A stretch of DNA of 59,529 nt from Spirochaetota bacterium (GTDB lineage: Bacteria; Spirochaetota; UBA4802; UBA5550), in NCBI GenBank assembly GCA_016933025.1, contig JAFGBT010000008.1:1-59529 (forward strand). The letters are read 5' to 3'. A program made the position numbers and the translations under genes. Below, in pieces: positions 8,931 through 17,000 of the stretch (the first letter of the stretch is position 1; every line of letters starts with the position of its first letter). Under the pieces are notes generated by a model. The model was not told the DNA's origin. It saw only the letters and a program-made list of their open reading frames with translations, and made no database searches.

Positions 8931-10319
8931 ATGAAAATTACGGTTTTAAACGGCAGCCCCAAGGGGGACATGAGCGTGACGATGCAGTATGTGGAATACA
9001 TCAGCAGGGCCTTTCCCGGGCACACGGTCGTTATTCATAACATCTCCCAGAGGATCAAGCTCCTCGAGAAGGAGAGGAATGAGTTCGACGCCGTGCTGGG
9101 CGATGTACGGTCCGCCCGCCTCGTCATGTGGGCGTTCCCGCTCTACTATTTCCTTGTGCCCGCGCAATACAAGCGGTTCATCGAGCTGGTTTTTGAGCGG
9201 AAGGCGGCCTCCGCGTTTAAATCGAAATACGCCGCGGTCCTGACAACCTCCATACATTTTTTCGACCACACGGCGCACAAGTACATGCGTTCCATTTGCG
9301 ACGACCTCGACATGAAGTTCGCCGGCTCCTTCTCGGCCTCCATGTACGACCTGATGCGCGGCGCGGAGAGGGAGCGCCTGAGGGAGTTTGCCCGGATGGC
9401 GTTCGACGCGGTTGCGAGCGACATGCCGGCCGCGCGGGCCTATGCGCCGGTCAGGAGGACAGCCTTTGTGTACCGTCCGGCGGCGCCCAAGAAGAGAATC
9501 GATACGGGCGGCAAAAAGGTCCTCATCATACACGATGCGAAAAGCGGCTCATCGAACCTGGGGAAAATGGTTGGCCGCCTTAAGGATTCGTTCGCCGGCG
9601 AGGTCCCAACGGTGAGCCTTCACGACCTGGACATCAAGGGAGGCTGCCTCGGGTGCATACAGTGCGGCTATGACAACCGGTGCGTCTATGGCGACAGCGA
9701 CGGCTATCACGACTTCATGGAGAAGAACGTGAAGGCCGCGGACATACTCTTCTACGGGTTCGAAACGAGGGACCGCTATTTCTCCGCGCGCTGGAAGGAG
9801 TTTTTCGACCGGAGCTTTTACAACAACCACGTCCCCTTCCTCCAGGGGCGGCAGATCGGGTTTCTCGTGTCCGGGCCGCTTTCCGACATGGACGCCCTCG
9901 GTGAATTTCTCCATGCGTATCCGGAGCTGCAGCTATCGGGGCTGGTCGACATCGTCACGGACGAGTCGGCCAATTCCCGCGAGCTGGACCTCGGGATTCA
10001 GTGGATGGCGCGCAAGGCGGTCATGGCGGCGGAGAAGGGCTACGCCGCGCCGAGGACCTTCCTCGGCGTGGGGGGCGGCAAGGTGTTCAGGGACGATATA
10101 TGGAACTGGCTCCGCTTCCCGTTCGTCGCGGACCACCGGTACTACAAGAGTCACGGGTTTTACGATTTCAGGAAGGGGTTCCGCAAGCAGCGCCTCGTGA
10201 GTTCGATGCTGATAGCGCTCTCGGCCATACGGCCCTTCAGGGAGGTCGTTTACAAGCAGCGGATGAAGGAGGAGATGCTGAAGCCGCTTAAGTCTGTCCT
10301 GAAGCGCACCCGGCTCTGA
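8931..10319 (+). CDS. two-domain flavodoxin-like NAD(P)H:FMN oxidoreductase
   Basis: 462 residues. The start at 8931 follows AAGGAGG (8918-8924), which overlaps the stop of the phosphatase gene. The N-terminal domain (about 1-165) opens with MKITVLNGSPKGDMS, the FMN-phosphate loop of the NADPH-dependent FMN reductase family. A second flavodoxin-like domain (about 185-330) begins KKVLIIHDAKSGSSN and contains a Cys cluster, GGCLGCIQCGYDNRCVYGD, resembling the iron-sulfur flavoprotein motif. A basic C-terminal tail follows. The doubled architecture is uncommon. It probably makes an operon with the upstream phosphatase; the electron acceptor is unknown. Confidence 0.75.
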   Translation: MKITVLNGSPKGDMSVTMQYVEYISRAFPGHTVVIHNISQRIKLLEKERNEFDAVLGDVRSARLVMWAFPLYYFLVPAQYKRFIELVFERKAASAFKSKYAAVLTTSIHFFDHTAHKYMRSICDDLDMKFAGSFSASMYDLMRGAERERLREFARMAFDAVASDMPAARAYAPVRRTAFVYRPAAPKKRIDTGGKKVLIIHDAKSGSSNLGKMVGRLKDSFAGEVPTVSLHDLDIKGGCLGCIQCGYDNRCVYGDSDGYHDFMEKNVKAADILFYGFETRDRYFSARWKEFFDRSFYNNHVPFLQGRQIGFLVSGPLSDMDALGEFLHAYPELQLSGLVDIVTDESANSRELDLGIQWMARKAVMAAEKGYAAPRTFLGVGGGKVFRDDIWNWLRFPFVADHRYYKSHGFYDFRKGFRKQRLVSSMLIALSAIRPFREVVYKQRMKEEMLKPLKSVLKRTRL

Positions 10320-10371
10320 GAGGGCCCGGGCCGCTCCCCGATATCATGAAAAAAAAATTAAGAAGAATATC

Positions 10372-10399
10372 TTGACAACATTGCGCGGTTATGGATTGT
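10372..10399 (+). promoter_or_regulatory. promoter for tRNA-Thr
   Basis: TTGACA at 10372-10377, then a 16-base spacer and GATTGT at 10394-10399, ending 16 bases before the mature tRNA. The -35 is perfect and the -10 is weak. Confidence 0.45.
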
Positions 10400-10415
10400 T
10401 AAGTAAATTTTTCAG

Positions 10416-10488
10416 GCCAGCATACCTCAGTTGGTAGAGGAGTCGATTCGTAATCGACCTGTCCCCGGTTCGATTCCGGGTGCTGGCT
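10416..10488 (+). tRNA. trnT: tRNA-Thr (anticodon CGU)
   Basis: A complete cloverleaf: acceptor GCCAGCA with TGCTGGC, D stem CCTC/GAGG, anticodon stem GTCGA/TCGAC with loop TTCGTAA (anticodon CGT, reading ACG), T stem CCCGG/CCGGG with TTCGATT, discriminator T. The CCA end is not encoded. The next open reading frame starts two bases after the discriminator. Confidence 0.97.
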
Positions 10489-10489
10489 C

Positions 10490-10993
10490 ATGAAGCGGAC
10501 CTATCGATTTAAGAGCCTGCTCCTGGCGCCGGTTCACCCGGGGGAGGGCGAATCAATCACCCACGATATCGTTTCCGGCCGCACCGTGAAGACCGGCGGC
10601 ATGGCCTATGACCTCGGCAGCGTCAGAGACCATGTGATGTCAGCGGGGCCGCTCCAGTTCCTTTTCTGCAGGTCGTGGGTGCCGACCTTCTTCCTCACGC
10701 TCATGGTCGTCTCCCTGCTGTTCGGGGTCGTCTACGCCATTCTGGTTATCGGACTGAAGGTCGACTTTGCTTCGCCTGTCGGCGCTCGCGCCGGGAAGAT
10801 CTATATCATCGCGCTCGTTATCTGTTTCGCAGTACTCTGGCTCGGCCTGGGGATACCGGCAGCGGTCAAGAGGCTGAAGCGCGACCATGTGGTGGCTGAG
10901 CGCGGAAAGGGCAACTGGGTGCTGGTTGACGAGGACCGGTGGGAGCGGTTTTACAGGATCGTGAGGCTTTCGCAGGAAGAAAAATCGGAATAA
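10490..10993 (+). CDS. small membrane protein, unknown function
   Basis: Up to 167 residues with two strong membrane segments (around residues 64-86 and 105-123) and a cytoplasmic basic C-terminal part. The ATG at 10490 lies directly behind tRNA-Thr, so translation from it would need a ribosome site inside the tRNA T arm, and none is visible. A start further downstream, such as the ATG near 10601, is possible. It stands 20 bases upstream of the acyltransferase gene and is probably co-transcribed with it. I do not recognise the family. Confidence 0.6.
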   Translation: MKRTYRFKSLLLAPVHPGEGESITHDIVSGRTVKTGGMAYDLGSVRDHVMSAGPLQFLFCRSWVPTFFLTLMVVSLLFGVVYAILVIGLKVDFASPVGARAGKIYIIALVICFAVLWLGLGIPAAVKRLKRDHVVAERGKGNWVLVDEDRWERFYRIVRLSQEEKSE

Positions 10994-11013
10994 CGGCGGT
11001 CACGAAGGGCGTT

Positions 11014-11748
11014 ATGGACCTTGTCATACGATACGCGAAGATATTCTGGATCTACTTCTGGGCCGCGGGCATGACCCTTATCCTCTTCGTGCCGGTCATA
11101 CTGGCGTCGTTGCTCAGCACCACCGGGAACCTCGCCTTTTCCATCACGAAGATCTGGGCCAGGGTCATGCTCCTGATATCGGCGGCGCGCGTGACGATTG
11201 TCGGGAAGGAAAAGATCGGCAAAGGCGTGTCCTATGTCATCGTTTCGAACCACCAGTCGCTGTTCGACATCCTCTCGCTGGTCACCTCGCTCGGCACCCA
11301 GTACCGGTGGACCATCAAGAAAGAACTCCTCAAGATTCCCCTTTTTGGCTACGCGCTCTACGCCTCGCGCAATATTTTTATTGACCGCTCTCATCCGGAT
11401 AAGGCGCGGGAGAGCATTCGGAAGGGCCTGGACCGCCTGCCGGCCGGGGTGAGCGTCATGTTCTTCCCCGAAGGGACACGGTCGACCGACGGCCGGCTCA
11501 GGGACTTCAAGAAAGGGGCGTTCACCGTCGCACTGGAGCGGCACTACCCGATTCTCCCGGTTACCGTCAACGGCAGCAGGAAGGTGCTTCCCAAGGGGAG
11601 CATCGTCTTCAAACCGGGCCGCATTTCGGTGACCGTAGCCGACCCGATAGAGACCACCGGTTACGACCATGACCGGATGGGCGAACTGATCGAGAAAACC
11701 CGCGCCGCGGTCCAGTCAAATCTGGCGATAGGGAACGGGGAGAATTGA
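11014..11748 (+). CDS. plsC: 1-acyl-sn-glycerol-3-phosphate acyltransferase
   Basis: 244 residues with both hallmark motifs: HQSLFD (HX4D, His80 and Asp85) and FFPEGTRS (FPEGTR at 151-156). The enzyme acylates lysophosphatidic acid to phosphatidic acid at the inner membrane; a hydrophobic N-terminal segment (about 9-35) fits membrane attachment. I place the start at 11014, after AAGGG at 11005-11009; an in-frame upstream start would overlap the preceding gene. The stop overlaps the start of the next gene (TTGA). The length fits the usual range for PlsC. Confidence 0.9.
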   Translation: MDLVIRYAKIFWIYFWAAGMTLILFVPVILASLLSTTGNLAFSITKIWARVMLLISAARVTIVGKEKIGKGVSYVIVSNHQSLFDILSLVTSLGTQYRWTIKKELLKIPLFGYALYASRNIFIDRSHPDKARESIRKGLDRLPAGVSVMFFPEGTRSTDGRLRDFKKGAFTVALERHYPILPVTVNGSRKVLPKGSIVFKPGRISVTVADPIETTGYDHDRMGELIEKTRAAVQSNLAIGNGEN

Positions 11749-13649
11749 CCGGCGTGCAAAAACTCAGGGGATACCTGCCGCTCCTGTTTCTGCCTCTGCC
11801 ATTTCTGTTCTATTTCTTCACCATGTGCCCGGCCATCGGGCTCGGCGACACGGCCCTCCTCATAGACGGCATGGCGAAGCTGAAGGTAAATTCGCACGTC
11901 AACAACCATAACCTCACGGTTATCGCCGGGCACTTCTTGCAGCTCGTTTTGCCGGGGGAGATGGCCTTCAGGGCAAACCTGGTGTCCGTGTTTTTCGGGG
12001 GGTTGGCCGTTGTTTCCTTCTATATCATGGGGATACGGATGACCGGCAGGCCGCTCCTCGCGGCCGCCGTATCGCTGGCGCTCATGGTGTCCCGGTCCCT
12101 CTGGTGGCACAGCACCATCGCCGAGGTCTATGCGCTCAACGCCTGTTTTACGGTCTGGATCGCCCACTGCCTCTTCCTGTTTTCCGAAACGCGGCGGTTA
12201 CGCTTTCTGTATATAGCGTCGGCCCTGTCCGGCCTCGCGCTTTTCAATCACGTGCAGATGGGCATCTGGATTCCGGCCATTTTCATCTTCATCATCCTGA
12301 ATTTTAAGAATGATAAAAAGGCGCTGCTGCGGGTCCTTGCGGCGTCGTCACTCTGTTACCTGGCCGGGTTCCTGCCGTACGTGATCGTATTTATCAGGGA
12401 CGCGGCGGCCGGGGAGTCGATACGCAAGGTCTTGTACTGGGCGTTGGGCGGCGATTTCCAGGGGATAATGTTCGGGGAGGGCTTTTTCAGGGGCCTGTAC
12501 GATTTTCTCTATCTGACCTTTCTGCAGTATCCGTCTCCGTACCTCCTGCTCGTGATAGCCGGGCCGGTGCTGGCGTTCCGGGACCGGCGCTATCGGGACC
12601 TGATCATCGCCCTGGCAGCCGGTTTTTGCGTGAACACCTATTTCTTCATGCGCTATCCGACCTGGGATAAGTTCGCCTTCCTCCTTCCGTCATTTGTCAT
12701 GCTCGGTATCGCCGGCCTGGCCGGCGCCGACGTCGCGCTGAGGAAATGGCTTGCCGGCAGTAGATGGGGGAGGGCCGCGGTCATCGCCGTGATCGCTGCC
12801 GGCGCCTTGATTCCGCCGTTTCTCTACGCCGCTATTCCCAGGTGGGCCCGAAACCCCGGATCGGCCTGGCACGCCCGGTACAACAACGACTACACCGAAA
12901 ACACGCACGACTGCGCCGCCTACATCGTAAACCCGGACAAGAGGAACTATCGAGACATCAGCGAGCTCGCGGACCTCATTTTCGAAAAGCTTCCGGCCGG
13001 CTCCCTGCTCGTCGACGACGATTCCCGCACCTATTATCCGCTCGCCGAATATTACCAGCGCTATTATGACCGGCGGCCCGATGTAACCATTGTGCTGATC
13101 AACTCGTGGGGCTTTCGCGGCTGGGGGGAATCCAGAGAACGTCTGGCGTCCGTTATCCGGAGGTCGATCGGCAGCAGGCCGGTATTCCTGATCTCAACGA
13201 AGCACCCCTACGTCGATCTGGTGAACGAGCTTTTCTGCGACGGCATCGTCACTGAGAAATTCGATCTCGGCGGGCGCCGCTGGATCTACCGGCTTCGGCG
13301 CGAACCGTCGGCCGTTGAGAGGGGCGCCCGCCTCGAGATCGACGGCATCATCACCGGGAGGAACATTGAAAGCGGGAAGAACCAGGAGGTGAAGGGCATC
13401 TTCAGGCCCGGTGAGATAGTCACGGCAATGGTTTCATTCAAAAAGAACAGCGTCCCCGTGAGGATTGAGTTCCTCTGGAAGGACGGGTCCGGCCGGATCG
13501 TTCACCGGAGCAGGCCTATCATAGTCCCGCCCGAAAACACCATGGCATGGGCGCGCCTTGACGGCAAAGGCCGTTCTCCGGGGCGGTGGAGCGTCGAGGT
13601 GCTGGCGAACGGGCGTTTTTTGAAATCAACATATTTTATTATACGCTAA
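11745..13649 (+). CDS. DUF2723-type polytopic membrane protein, probable glycosyltransferase
   Basis: 634 residues. The first 370 or so contain about ten membrane segments and the DUF2723 signature region: an early acidic loop (IGLGDTALLIDG), then paired His/Asn residues (VNNHNLTVIAG) and SLWWHSTIAEVYALN. The last 250 residues are a soluble domain. The family is related to GT-C glycosyltransferases of the protein O-mannosyltransferase type. The TTG start at 11745 overlaps the acyltransferase stop; a GTG at 11754 is an alternative. The acceptor and donor cannot be told from sequence. Confidence 0.75.
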   Translation: MTGVQKLRGYLPLLFLPLPFLFYFFTMCPAIGLGDTALLIDGMAKLKVNSHVNNHNLTVIAGHFLQLVLPGEMAFRANLVSVFFGGLAVVSFYIMGIRMTGRPLLAAAVSLALMVSRSLWWHSTIAEVYALNACFTVWIAHCLFLFSETRRLRFLYIASALSGLALFNHVQMGIWIPAIFIFIILNFKNDKKALLRVLAASSLCYLAGFLPYVIVFIRDAAAGESIRKVLYWALGGDFQGIMFGEGFFRGLYDFLYLTFLQYPSPYLLLVIAGPVLAFRDRRYRDLIIALAAGFCVNTYFFMRYPTWDKFAFLLPSFVMLGIAGLAGADVALRKWLAGSRWGRAAVIAVIAAGALIPPFLYAAIPRWARNPGSAWHARYNNDYTENTHDCAAYIVNPDKRNYRDISELADLIFEKLPAGSLLVDDDSRTYYPLAEYYQRYYDRRPDVTIVLINSWGFRGWGESRERLASVIRRSIGSRPVFLISTKHPYVDLVNELFCDGIVTEKFDLGGRRWIYRLRREPSAVERGARLEIDGIITGRNIESGKNQEVKGIFRPGEIVTAMVSFKKNSVPVRIEFLWKDGSGRIVHRSRPIIVPPENTMAWARLDGKGRSPGRWSVEVLANGRFLKSTYFIIR

Positions 13650-13689
13650 TTCGTATCGGCGACCTGCATGAAAACATCCTGTAAAGCAG

Positions 13690-13712
13690 ATGAAATACCT
13701 CATGTATTTCAT
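13690..13712. promoter_or_regulatory. 9-bp inverted repeat upstream of the TetR gene
   Basis: ATGAAATAC (13690-13698) and GTATTTCAT (13704-13712) are perfect inverted repeats around CTCAT. Its centre is about 47 bp upstream of the centre of the second inverted repeat. No T tract follows, so it looks more like a protein-binding site than a terminator. Confidence 0.5.
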
Positions 13713-13734
13713 GAGCAGAATATTAAAAAATGTA

Positions 13735-13761
13735 TTTGACAATTTTACGATAATTGTCAAA
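13735..13761 (+). promoter_or_regulatory. probable TetR operator overlapping a TTGACA promoter element
   Basis: TTTGACAATT (13735-13744) and AATTGTCAAA (13752-13761) form a perfect 10-bp inverted repeat with a 7-base spacer. The left arm contains a consensus -35 (TTGACA, 13736-13741), so a bound repressor would block RNA polymerase. It lies 26 bp ahead of the TetR-family start, which fits autoregulation of the whole export operon. No good -10 is visible. Confidence 0.7.
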
Positions 13762-13786
13762 ACGACACATCATGGCTGGAATTCAT

Positions 13787-14392
13787 ATGGAAACAAAAGA
13801 GATAGAGCAGAAGCAGATGGACATCATATGCGCGGCGCAGTCGGCCTTCGCGGAATACGGCTTCAGAAAAGTGACCATGGGTGACATAGCGCGGCATCTC
13901 GACATTTCCCGGAGCGCCCTCTACTATTATTATAAAAACAAGGAGGAGCTCTTTGCCGCGGTGCTCGAGCATGAACTGGCGCTCTATGAAAAGGAGCTCG
14001 GCGACCTGATCGAGCAGGCCGGCACACCCGAGGAGAAGCTTGTCGCGTTCGGCGCCACCTACGTTTATCTCCGCAGCAATTTTATCAACATGTACAAGCT
14101 CACCTATCAGGACATGTCGGTGAGCCACGACATCATCAACAGGTTCAGGAGCAGGGTCCTGTCCCTGCACGGCAGCACGATCGCGAGGATTTTGAAAAAA
14201 GACGAGGCGCTGGCCCGCGTATCGCATGTCAACGCCATATCGCAGATGCTGAGCATGTCGCTCCGCGGGGTGGTGTTCAATTCAGCGGATATGACCGACG
14301 AGCGGCTGCGGCGGGACCTCGTCTTTCTCTGCAAAATATTTTATAACGGGCTGCGCAGCATGCCCGAGCAACAGGTGAAAAACGGCGAATGA
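13787..14392 (+). CDS. TetR/AcrR-family transcriptional regulator
   Basis: 201 residues with an N-terminal helix-turn-helix (about 30-55; VTMGDIARHLDISRSALYYYY) and a helical ligand-binding C-terminal domain. I use the ATG at 13787 because the earlier in-frame TTG at 13754 sits inside the operator. It heads an operon of TolC, HlyD, MFS and MMPL genes and overlaps the TolC start by four bases, so it most likely represses that operon and responds to an exported compound. The inverted repeat at 13735-13761 is the natural target. Ligand unknown. Confidence 0.85.
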   Translation: METKEIEQKQMDIICAAQSAFAEYGFRKVTMGDIARHLDISRSALYYYYKNKEELFAAVLEHELALYEKELGDLIEQAGTPEEKLVAFGATYVYLRSNFINMYKLTYQDMSVSHDIINRFRSRVLSLHGSTIARILKKDEALARVSHVNAISQMLSMSLRGVVFNSADMTDERLRRDLVFLCKIFYNGLRSMPEQQVKNGE

Positions 14393-15828
14393 AGACTATG
14401 AATACACGGCGTTTCGCAATCATGAATCATTCATTAACGCGCGCGGCCTTTGCGGCGCTGGCGCTGATGTTCGCGGCCGGGCCGTCGCCCGCGGGTGAAG
14501 TGTTGAGTCTCCGGAGCGCCATCGGCCTCGCGCTTGAAAACAACAACCGGTATAAAATAGCGGACGAGAAGGTGCGCGAAAGCAGGCTCAGGGTGCGCGA
14601 GGCATGGGGAAAGCTCTGGCCGGAGTTCGGCACCGACGCGGCGGCGACCTGGTGGGGCGCAGACAAGGGCATCATGGCGATGAACGACGGCCAGTACGAC
14701 CTGAAGTTCGTGAAGGCTTCCATTGCGGTCAATCCCGGCGTGTTCTACAACAGCCTCAAAGCGTCACAGGACGGCCATGTCATCGCGGTGAACGACGAGA
14801 AGCGGATCAGGCTCGATACGACCATCATGACCATACGGCTCTATTACCGGATACTCCTGACCGACGAGATGGTCGGCATGAGGACCGATTCCCTCAGGGC
14901 CCTCGAGGAGAACCTCCGCGTGGTGGCGGCCGGCTACAAGATCGGGACTGTTACCCGGCTCGATTATCTCAGGGCCAAGGTTGCGGCGGCCAACGAGAAG
15001 ACACGGCTCATCAACGCGCAGAACGACAACCTGAGCGCTCGGGCGGCCCTGAACATCCACATGGGACGCGAGATCGACGCGCCCCTGGAGCTTGACCGGG
15101 GGGCGATCACGGTGGATACGGGTGAATCGGACGCGATCCTGAAATGGACGGACCAGGAACGGAGGGGGCGTCTGGCGGGGATGACAGCCGAGTCGCTCAA
15201 GAACCGTCCCGAAATTTTTCAGATAAAATCGAAAAAAGACGCGCTGATGCACGGCGCCCGCGTCGGAGAGTCTACGTACATATGGCCCACGCTGTTCGCC
15301 TCCGGAAGTTATGGGATGAACAAGACGATAAAAAAGGACATCGTCCAGACAACCGGCGATATTCACGCCGATTACGCCCTGTACGATATCGGCAAGATGC
15401 TGTCACCGGCCGGGTGGAACAAGAACTGGAGCGTCACCATAGGCGCGACATATCGGTGGGGCGGCTTTCTTCCCTTCGACGCGGCGCACGCGAAGTCGGA
15501 CCAGCTGAAGAGCCAGGCGAGGCAGGCGGACCTGGAGATGGACGATTTCGTGCGGAGCGTGCGCCTTGACATCCAGCAGGGTCTCCTGAAGCTCATATCC
15601 TCGTCGAACGCCATACTCTCCCAGAAGGAGAACATTGCGTCCGCCGAGGAGTCGCTCAGGGTTGCCATTGTTCAGTTTAAAAACGGCATGATAGACAACA
15701 CCAGGCTCCTTGACGCCAACGTCGAACTGGCGAGCGCCAAAACGATGTTCATACAGGCACTCTACGACCTCCAGTCGTCGAAAGCGGAACTGAACCGGGC
15801 GGTGGGGTACGATTATTTTGAATTCTAG
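14389..15828 (+). CDS. TolC-family outer-membrane efflux protein
   Basis: 479 residues with a signal peptide (ending PSPAG) and the two repeated coiled-coil/barrel halves of TolC: LRSAIGLALENNNRYKIADEKVRESRLRVREAW-type helices early, and IASAEESLRVAIVQFKNGMIDNTRLLDANVEL late. It forms the outer-membrane duct of a tripartite exporter. The first ATG overlaps the regulator stop (ATGA), while another ATG lies four codons in. Membrane fusion and MFS components follow in the same operon. Confidence 0.88.
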   Translation: MKTMNTRRFAIMNHSLTRAAFAALALMFAAGPSPAGEVLSLRSAIGLALENNNRYKIADEKVRESRLRVREAWGKLWPEFGTDAAATWWGADKGIMAMNDGQYDLKFVKASIAVNPGVFYNSLKASQDGHVIAVNDEKRIRLDTTIMTIRLYYRILLTDEMVGMRTDSLRALEENLRVVAAGYKIGTVTRLDYLRAKVAAANEKTRLINAQNDNLSARAALNIHMGREIDAPLELDRGAITVDTGESDAILKWTDQERRGRLAGMTAESLKNRPEIFQIKSKKDALMHGARVGESTYIWPTLFASGSYGMNKTIKKDIVQTTGDIHADYALYDIGKMLSPAGWNKNWSVTIGATYRWGGFLPFDAAHAKSDQLKSQARQADLEMDDFVRSVRLDIQQGLLKLISSSNAILSQKENIASAEESLRVAIVQFKNGMIDNTRLLDANVELASAKTMFIQALYDLQSSKAELNRAVGYDYFEF

Positions 15829-15884
15829 GAGCCCCGGGCCATCAACATGTCGGGACTGTATCACAGGTCGATTGATGTGAGCCA

Positions 15885-15900
15885 CCCCCCGGAGGGGGGC
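15885..15900. repeat. short C6-G6 palindrome
   Basis: CCCCCCGGAGGGGGGC followed by TTGTGAC. It resembles the hairpin core (C-tract, two or three bases, G-tract, then CTT) of the repeats at 16869 and 59411 and may be a decayed copy. Confidence 0.45.
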
Positions 15901-15966
15901 TTGTGACACAGCCCGGCGGGAATGAGTCGACGATCATTGAAGGTAAAAAATTGTTGAGGTTTAGTA

Positions 15967-16839
15967 ATGATGAAAGGCAAAAAGAATGGCATGCAGATCA
16001 ACGGCGTCTCTGAAAACGGCGCGGAGGCCGACGCCTGGTGGAAGACGCGCCATGCGCGCATGGCGTTCATCGGCATAGGCATCGCCACAGTGATCGGCAT
16101 TATTTTGTGGTTCTTTTTCTTCCACCCATATGTCAGGACCGACGATGCCAGGGTCGACGCGGACATTATACGGGTTGCCAACCGGGGCTCGAGCCAGCGC
16201 ATCGAGGAGGTGCACGTGCAGGAGGGGGACCGGGTGACGAAAGGGAAGCTCCTTGCGGAGCTTGACCGGCGCACTGCCGAGGCCCAGCTCGATCGTGCAA
16301 AGGCCCGTGCGCGCCTCACCTCGATGGACCTGAAGCGTGCCGAGTCGCTCGCGCAGCAGAGCGGCATGAGCCAGCAGCAGCTTGACCGGATACGGGCCGA
16401 GGCCCAGGCTGCTTCGGCGGACCTACGCCTCGCCGAAATAGCACTGGAAAACACGTATCTGAAGAGCCCGGTCGACGGCATCGTCGTCCAGAAGCTGGCG
16501 AAGGTCGGGAACATCCTGGAGACGAACCAGGCGGCCATAACGGTGGTGGACATCGAGCACGCGTGGGTCTCCGCCAATATCGAGGAGACCGAGGTGGGCC
16601 TGGTCAAGCCGGGCCAGAAGGTGAAGATATCGGTGGACGAGGGGGGCACCCTCGCCGGCAAGGTAATCGAAGTGCGTAAGGCTGCGGCGTCGCAGTTCGC
16701 CCTGATCCCGTCTGATAACGCCGCCGGCAATTTCATCAAGCTGGTTCAGAGGATACCCATAAAGATAGCCCTCGACCCGCATCCGGGAAGGATCCTCCGC
16801 GTCGGACAGTCGGTGGAGATCAGGATCACGGTACGGTAA
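15967..16839 (+). CDS. HlyD/EmrA-type membrane fusion protein
   Basis: 290 residues: a short cytoplasmic N-terminus, one membrane segment (about 34-51), a biotinyl-lipoyl-like half (VQEGDRVTKGKLLAELDRR), a short coiled-coil hairpin, the second lipoyl half (YLKSPVDGIVVQKLAKVGNIL) and a beta-barrel (SANIEETEVGLVKPGQKVKIS). It joins the MFS pump in the inner membrane to the TolC duct. GAGGT at 15956-15960 supports the start. It is shorter than E. coli EmrA (390), mostly because of a short hairpin, which may mean a shorter periplasmic reach. Confidence 0.88.
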   Translation: MMKGKKNGMQINGVSENGAEADAWWKTRHARMAFIGIGIATVIGIILWFFFFHPYVRTDDARVDADIIRVANRGSSQRIEEVHVQEGDRVTKGKLLAELDRRTAEAQLDRAKARARLTSMDLKRAESLAQQSGMSQQQLDRIRAEAQAASADLRLAEIALENTYLKSPVDGIVVQKLAKVGNILETNQAAITVVDIEHAWVSANIEETEVGLVKPGQKVKISVDEGGTLAGKVIEVRKAAASQFALIPSDNAAGNFIKLVQRIPIKIALDPHPGRILRVGQSVEIRITVR

Positions 16840-16868
16840 ATATATTATGTGAAGGCGCGGTTTTACGA

Positions 16869-16945
16869 GCCCCCTAAATCCCCCGAAGGGGGACTTTATT
16901 TGGCAGCAACAGTTGAAAAGCCCCCCTCTGGGGGGTTTGGGGGGC
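16869..16945. repeat. 77-bp C/G-tract inverted-repeat element
   Basis: GCCCCCTAAATCCCCC (16869-16884) and GGGGGGTTTGGGGGGC (16930-16945) are inverted repeats (14 of 16 bases). Each end carries an additional C-tract/G-tract hairpin. The left end is identical in reverse to 6755-6770 and matches the tandem array at 59411. It sits inside the export operon between the HlyD and MFS genes and could form a hairpin in the mRNA. Confidence 0.75.
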
Positions 16946-17000
16946 GCAGCAAAGATTATTGGTGTCGCGCCTTCAGCGGGCGTCAAAAGGACATATAACA

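Noticed and set aside
10939..11013. Upstream extension of the acyltransferase gene
   Set aside because: It would overlap the preceding membrane protein gene by 55 bases; a start with AAGGG lies at 11014.
13754..13786. Earlier TTG start for the TetR regulator
   Set aside because: It lies within the right arm of the inverted repeat and has no ribosome site.
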